Shown piece by piece: positions 4,852-7,822 of a stretch of DNA of 7,822 nt; positions within the stretch are counted from its first letter, which is position 1, and each line of letters opens with the position of its first letter. Location: contig CALZIG010000277.1 in assembly GCA_945787585.1 (NCBI GenBank), forward strand, positions 1-7,822, written 5' to 3'. Under the pieces are notes generated by a model. That model ran no database searches and was not told the DNA's origin. It saw only the letters and a program-made list of their open reading frames with translations. The translations under genes were made by a program, and so were the position numbers. Origin of the DNA: an uncultured Gammaproteobacteria bacterium (lineage in GTDB: Bacteria > Pseudomonadota > Gammaproteobacteria > SZUA-140).

Positions 4852-6087
4852 ATGAATAACAGCACGTCTGAAAGCCTCGCTGCCGATGAATTGCAAAGTG
4901 AGCAGGCAGCCAACCGTAGTTATGCAGCGCAGGTGTTGCGTGAGGCCTTCACTCAGTGGGGCGCACGGCTTGGCCTGTTCTGGATTGCGCTGCTGGCGGC
5001 CGTGGCTGTGTTTGCGCCGATGCTTGCCAATAGCCATCCACTACTCGTCAGTGAAGACTCGATCGTCAGCAGTCCGATGTTACGTTATATGACGATAGGC
5101 GACTTCACCCTGCTGGCGATCTTTTTTACCGTGGTGATTCTGCTGTTTGTCCGCATCCGTTTTTATAAAAAGGTGATTACGCTGTTTGCGACGGGTTTGA
5201 TTACCACCATCATCGCCTTTATGCTGGTGTCGCCACCACAGCTGACGGTCTACGATCAATACCGCGCCAAACAGGCGGCAGGTGATTATGACTGGGTGAT
5301 TCACGCGCCGATCCCTTATTCGCCGAAAGACTACATTCGTGATGCGGGTGATACCGGGCTTGAAGCGCCGCTTACAGCGGTCACTCCGATGGGTGATGCC
5401 TCGTTGCGCACTCACTGGTTTGGTACCGAAGAGAACGGCTCCGATGTGCTCAGTCGCATGATTCACGCCTCACGGATTGCGTTGGGGATCGGCTTTGTTG
5501 CGACCGGTATCGCGATGTTGATCGGGATTATTATTGGCGGCCTGATGGGGTTCTACTCTGGCATCGTCGATATGATCGGGATGCGACTGGTCGAAATTTT
5601 TGAGGCCGTGCCGACGCTCTTTTTGCTACTCACCTTTGTCGCCTTTTTTGAGCGCAGCCTTTATGTAATGATGGTGATCATCGGTATCACCAGCTGGCCC
5701 GGTTACGCACGATTTGTGCGTGCTGAATTTCTGCGGCTGCGACAGCAGGAGTTTGTGCAGGCGGCGACGGCCTGTGGTCTGCCGCTGCGCTCAATTCTGT
5801 TTCGTCACATGTTACCCAACGGCATTGCGCCTATTTTGGTTGCGGCAAGCTTTGGCGTCGCCTCTGCGATTCTTGCTGAAGCCACGCTCAGTTTCCTCGG
5901 TCTGGGGCTGGTCGATGATCCCTCGTGGGGGCAGATGCTAAACCAGGCGGTGCAGTCATCGACCTTTAACTGGTGGATGGCGCTCTTTCCCGGCGGTGCG
6001 ATCTTTCTCACCGTGTTTGCCTATAACCTGATGGGTGAGGCGCTGCGCGATGCGATCGACCCTAACCTGAAGAAGTCGGCGGGATAG
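4852..6087 (+). CDS. ABC importer inner-membrane permease, DppC/OppC type, with extra N-terminal helices
   Basis: This is the second channel subunit, 411 residues against about 300 for usual DppC/OppC. The order is a hydrophilic N-terminus (1-38), helix 1 (about 41-59, LGLFWIALLAAVAVFAPMLA) and two additional hydrophobic segments (about 83-101 and 108-126). A periplasmic stretch with HWFGTEENGSDVLSRM (188-203), a DppC hallmark, comes next. The transport core follows from 208. The EAA loop is QEFVQAATACGLPLRSILFR (299-318) with HMLPNG. The segment ILAEATLSFLGLGLVDDPSW (340-359) is also diagnostic, and the tail EALRDAIDPNLKKSAG ends the protein. GGAG at 4841-4844 supports the start. The ATPase gene begins 3 bases after the stop, so the two are likely translationally coupled. 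The 575-base gap upstream, filled by the DUF559 cassette, is the only loose joint in this operon. Confidence 0.93.
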   Translation: MNNSTSESLAADELQSEQAANRSYAAQVLREAFTQWGARLGLFWIALLAAVAVFAPMLANSHPLLVSEDSIVSSPMLRYMTIGDFTLLAIFFTVVILLFVRIRFYKKVITLFATGLITTIIAFMLVSPPQLTVYDQYRAKQAAGDYDWVIHAPIPYSPKDYIRDAGDTGLEAPLTAVTPMGDASLRTHWFGTEENGSDVLSRMIHASRIALGIGFVATGIAMLIGIIIGGLMGFYSGIVDMIGMRLVEIFEAVPTLFLLLTFVAFFERSLYVMMVIIGITSWPGYARFVRAEFLRLRQQEFVQAATACGLPLRSILFRHMLPNGIAPILVAASFGVASAILAEATLSFLGLGLVDDPSWGQMLNQAVQSSTFNWWMALFPGGAIFLTVFAYNLMGEALRDAIDPNLKKSAG

Positions 6088-6090
6088 CGT

Positions 6091-7779
6091 ATGTTACTAC
6101 AGGTTGAAAACCTCAAGACGCATCTGCGCGCGGGTAAAAATATCGTTAAGGCGGTCGATGGTATTAGCTTTCACATCGACAGGGGCGAGATCTTCTGTCT
6201 CGTGGGCGAGTCGGGTAGTGGCAAGTCGATCACTGCGCTATCGGTGATCCAGTTGATCCCGCACGATATCTGTAGTCACCCCGATGGGCGCGTTTTTTTT
6301 CAGTGCGGTGATCTGAATGGTAATGGCAGTGGCGAACGTGCGACGCTGGATATGTTGATGCTATCGGAAGAGAAAAAACGTCAGGTGTGCGGCGCGCGTA
6401 TCGCGATGATCTTTCAGGAACCGATGACCTCGCTCAACCCTGTCTTTACCATCGGTGAACAGATCATGGAGGTGTTGCAGATTCACTGGCCCGAGATGAG
6501 TGATGATGAGGCGCGCCAACGCGCCATCGCCGCGCTGGAGCAGGTGCAGATCCCCGACCCCGAAGTACGGGTGGATGAATACCCCCATCGTCTCTCAGGC
6601 GGCCAGCGACAACGGGTGATGATCGCGATGGCGATGGCGTGTGAACCAGATCTGCTGATCGCTGATGAGCCGACCACGGCACTCGATGTCACGGTGCAGG
6701 CCGAGATTCTACGTTTGATGAAGGCACTACAGGCACGTACCGGTATGAGCATTCTGTTTATCACGCATGACTTCGGTGTGGTCGCGAAGATGGCAGACCG
6801 TGTGGCAGTCATGCGCAGGGGTAAGATCGTTGAAACAGGCACGCTTGATCAGGTACTGCACCAGCCGCAGCATGATTACACCAAACAGTTGCTGGCCGCC
6901 TTGCCAGAGAATTTAAAGCGACAGCGTGATCTACAGTTAGTTGAAAATCCACTGCCGCAAGATGCTATCGAAACGAACATTGATGAACCACCATTGATCG
7001 AACTGCAACAACTGGAGGTCTACTTTCCGATAAAAAAAGGGTTATTCCGACATACGGTTGATCATGTTAAGGCGGTGGATGGTGTCGATCTCAAAATCCC
7101 TAAAGGCCAGCTCCTTGCGCTGGTGGGCGAGTCCGGTTGTGGCAAGACCACGCTGGGACGTGCGATCCTGCGCCTGGTCGATGCGACCGCAGGCACAATT
7201 TTATTTAATCAACAGGATATTACGCAGCTTCAGCGTAAAGCGATGATTCCGTTTAGACGCGATATGCAGATCATCTTTCAGGACCCAATGTCCTCATTGA
7301 ATCCACGCATGACGATTGTCAGTACGCTGATCGAACCGATGGCGGTACACGGCATCGGTGAGTCAAAAGATGAGCGTATTGAGATTGCGCGTCAGATTTT
7401 GCAGCGCGTGCAACTGGATGGTGATCACCTGTGGCGTTATCCGCATGAGTTCTCCGGCGGGCAACGTCAGCGTATCGGACTGGCGCGTGCACTGGTGCTG
7501 AACCCACAGTTTATTGTGTGCGATGAGGTGACCAGTGCGCTCGATGTCTCGGTGCAGGCGGAAGTGTTACAGCTGTTGATGGAACTGCGTGCTGAAAAAG
7601 ATCTCACCCTGCTTTTTATCACCCATGATATCAGCGTGGTTGAATACATTAGTGATGAGATGGCGGTGATGCACGATGGCAAGATCGTTGAGCGCGGTCC
7701 GACGGACGAGATCTGTCGTAATCCACAGCAGGAATATACGCAGAACCTGCTGTCTGCTGTGCCGCGATTAGTGCTGTAA
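6091..7779 (+). CDS. ABC importer ATPase with two fused nucleotide-binding domains (DppD-DppF / YejF type)
   Basis: This 562-residue cytoplasmic motor carries both ATPase halves that Dpp, Opp and Sap systems make as two proteins. Domain 1 has Walker A GESGSGKS (39-46), Q-loop Gln109, signature LSGGQRQR (168-175), Walker B LLIADEP (188-194) with catalytic Glu193, and switch His226. The oligopeptide-transporter C-terminal motif HDYTKQLLAALP (261-272) follows, then a linker of about 30 residues. Domain 2 has Walker A GESGCGKT (346-353), Q-loop Gln397, signature FSGGQRQR (454-461), Walker B FIVCDEV (474-480) with Glu479, His512, and a second tail motif QEYTQNLLSAVP (547-558). Every catalytic residue is present in both halves, so two active sites are expected. 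E. coli YejF has the same fusion at 529 residues. Only 3 bases separate it from the permease stop, and no terminator follows. Confidence 0.95.
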   Translation: MLLQVENLKTHLRAGKNIVKAVDGISFHIDRGEIFCLVGESGSGKSITALSVIQLIPHDICSHPDGRVFFQCGDLNGNGSGERATLDMLMLSEEKKRQVCGARIAMIFQEPMTSLNPVFTIGEQIMEVLQIHWPEMSDDEARQRAIAALEQVQIPDPEVRVDEYPHRLSGGQRQRVMIAMAMACEPDLLIADEPTTALDVTVQAEILRLMKALQARTGMSILFITHDFGVVAKMADRVAVMRRGKIVETGTLDQVLHQPQHDYTKQLLAALPENLKRQRDLQLVENPLPQDAIETNIDEPPLIELQQLEVYFPIKKGLFRHTVDHVKAVDGVDLKIPKGQLLALVGESGCGKTTLGRAILRLVDATAGTILFNQQDITQLQRKAMIPFRRDMQIIFQDPMSSLNPRMTIVSTLIEPMAVHGIGESKDERIEIARQILQRVQLDGDHLWRYPHEFSGGQRQRIGLARALVLNPQFIVCDEVTSALDVSVQAEVLQLLMELRAEKDLTLLFITHDISVVEYISDEMAVMHDGKIVERGPTDEICRNPQQEYTQNLLSAVPRLVL

Positions 7780-7785
7780 CCATAG

Positions 7786-7822
7786 ATGAATACCCCATCC
7801 TCAACGCCGCTATTGCGCGTCG
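7786..7822 (+). CDS. Possible start of a further operon gene, cut off by the window
   Basis: An ATG six bases after the ATPase stop opens a frame (MNTPSSTPLLRV) that stays open for 12 codons to the edge. Tight spacing in the same direction, and no terminator in between, make a fifth operon gene plausible. No clear Shine-Dalgarno sequence precedes the ATG, and 12 residues are too few to assign a family or exclude chance. Confidence 0.3.
   Translation, partial: MNTPSSTPLLRV

Noticed and set aside
6483..6842. Minus-strand reading frame of 119 residues
   Set aside because: It is an antisense shadow of the first ATPase domain, which carries all expected motifs.

Overview
The window looks like a chromosomal segment of a gammaproteobacterium. 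The basis is the FabI protein, which follows the E. coli/Pseudomonas form closely in length, motifs and start context, and Gram-negative style ABC importer genes. The coding regions have roughly balanced to slightly GC-rich composition. I cannot name a genus, and the gene order is not that of an enteric.

Layout. (1) 1-706, minus strand: the first 235 codons of fabI (enoyl-ACP reductase), cut by the left window edge. (2) 707-977: a divergent intergenic region with candidate promoters in both directions and two small dyads. (3) 978-7779, plus strand: a four-gene oligopeptide/nickel-type ABC importer operon. It encodes a membrane-anchored solute-binding protein (978-2870), a DppB-type permease with extra helices (2894-4276), a DppC-type permease with extra helices (4852-6087) and one protein carrying both ATPase domains (6091-7779). 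The order binding protein, permease, permease, fused ATPase is that of yejABEF. (4) 7786-7822: possibly the first 12 codons of another gene in the same run.

The standout is the 575-base gap between the two permease genes. It holds a compact cassette of about 414 bases. Two REP-like GC-rich palindromic repeats, in inverted orientation, directly abut a DUF559 (PD-(D/E)XK, Vsr-like) nuclease reading frame. The frame is complete from codon 1 to 126 except for one TAA at codon 23, where family members usually have glutamate. The left repeat forms a textbook G-quadruplex motif just before the start codon, and the right repeat encodes the last 14 residues of the protein. The gene body is about 38% GC by hand count, clearly below its neighbours. 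I read it as a REP/DUF559 cassette that landed inside an ABC operon and has decayed by a single nonsense mutation; the mobility is inference.

How the parts work together: the binding protein would capture a peptide-like substrate at the periplasmic face while tethered to the inner membrane, the two permeases form the channel, and the fused ATPase drives import. The substrate cannot be told from sequence. A DUF559 gene together with an SBP_bac_5 importer next to fabI recalls the sapABCDF-ycjD-fabI neighbourhood of E. coli.
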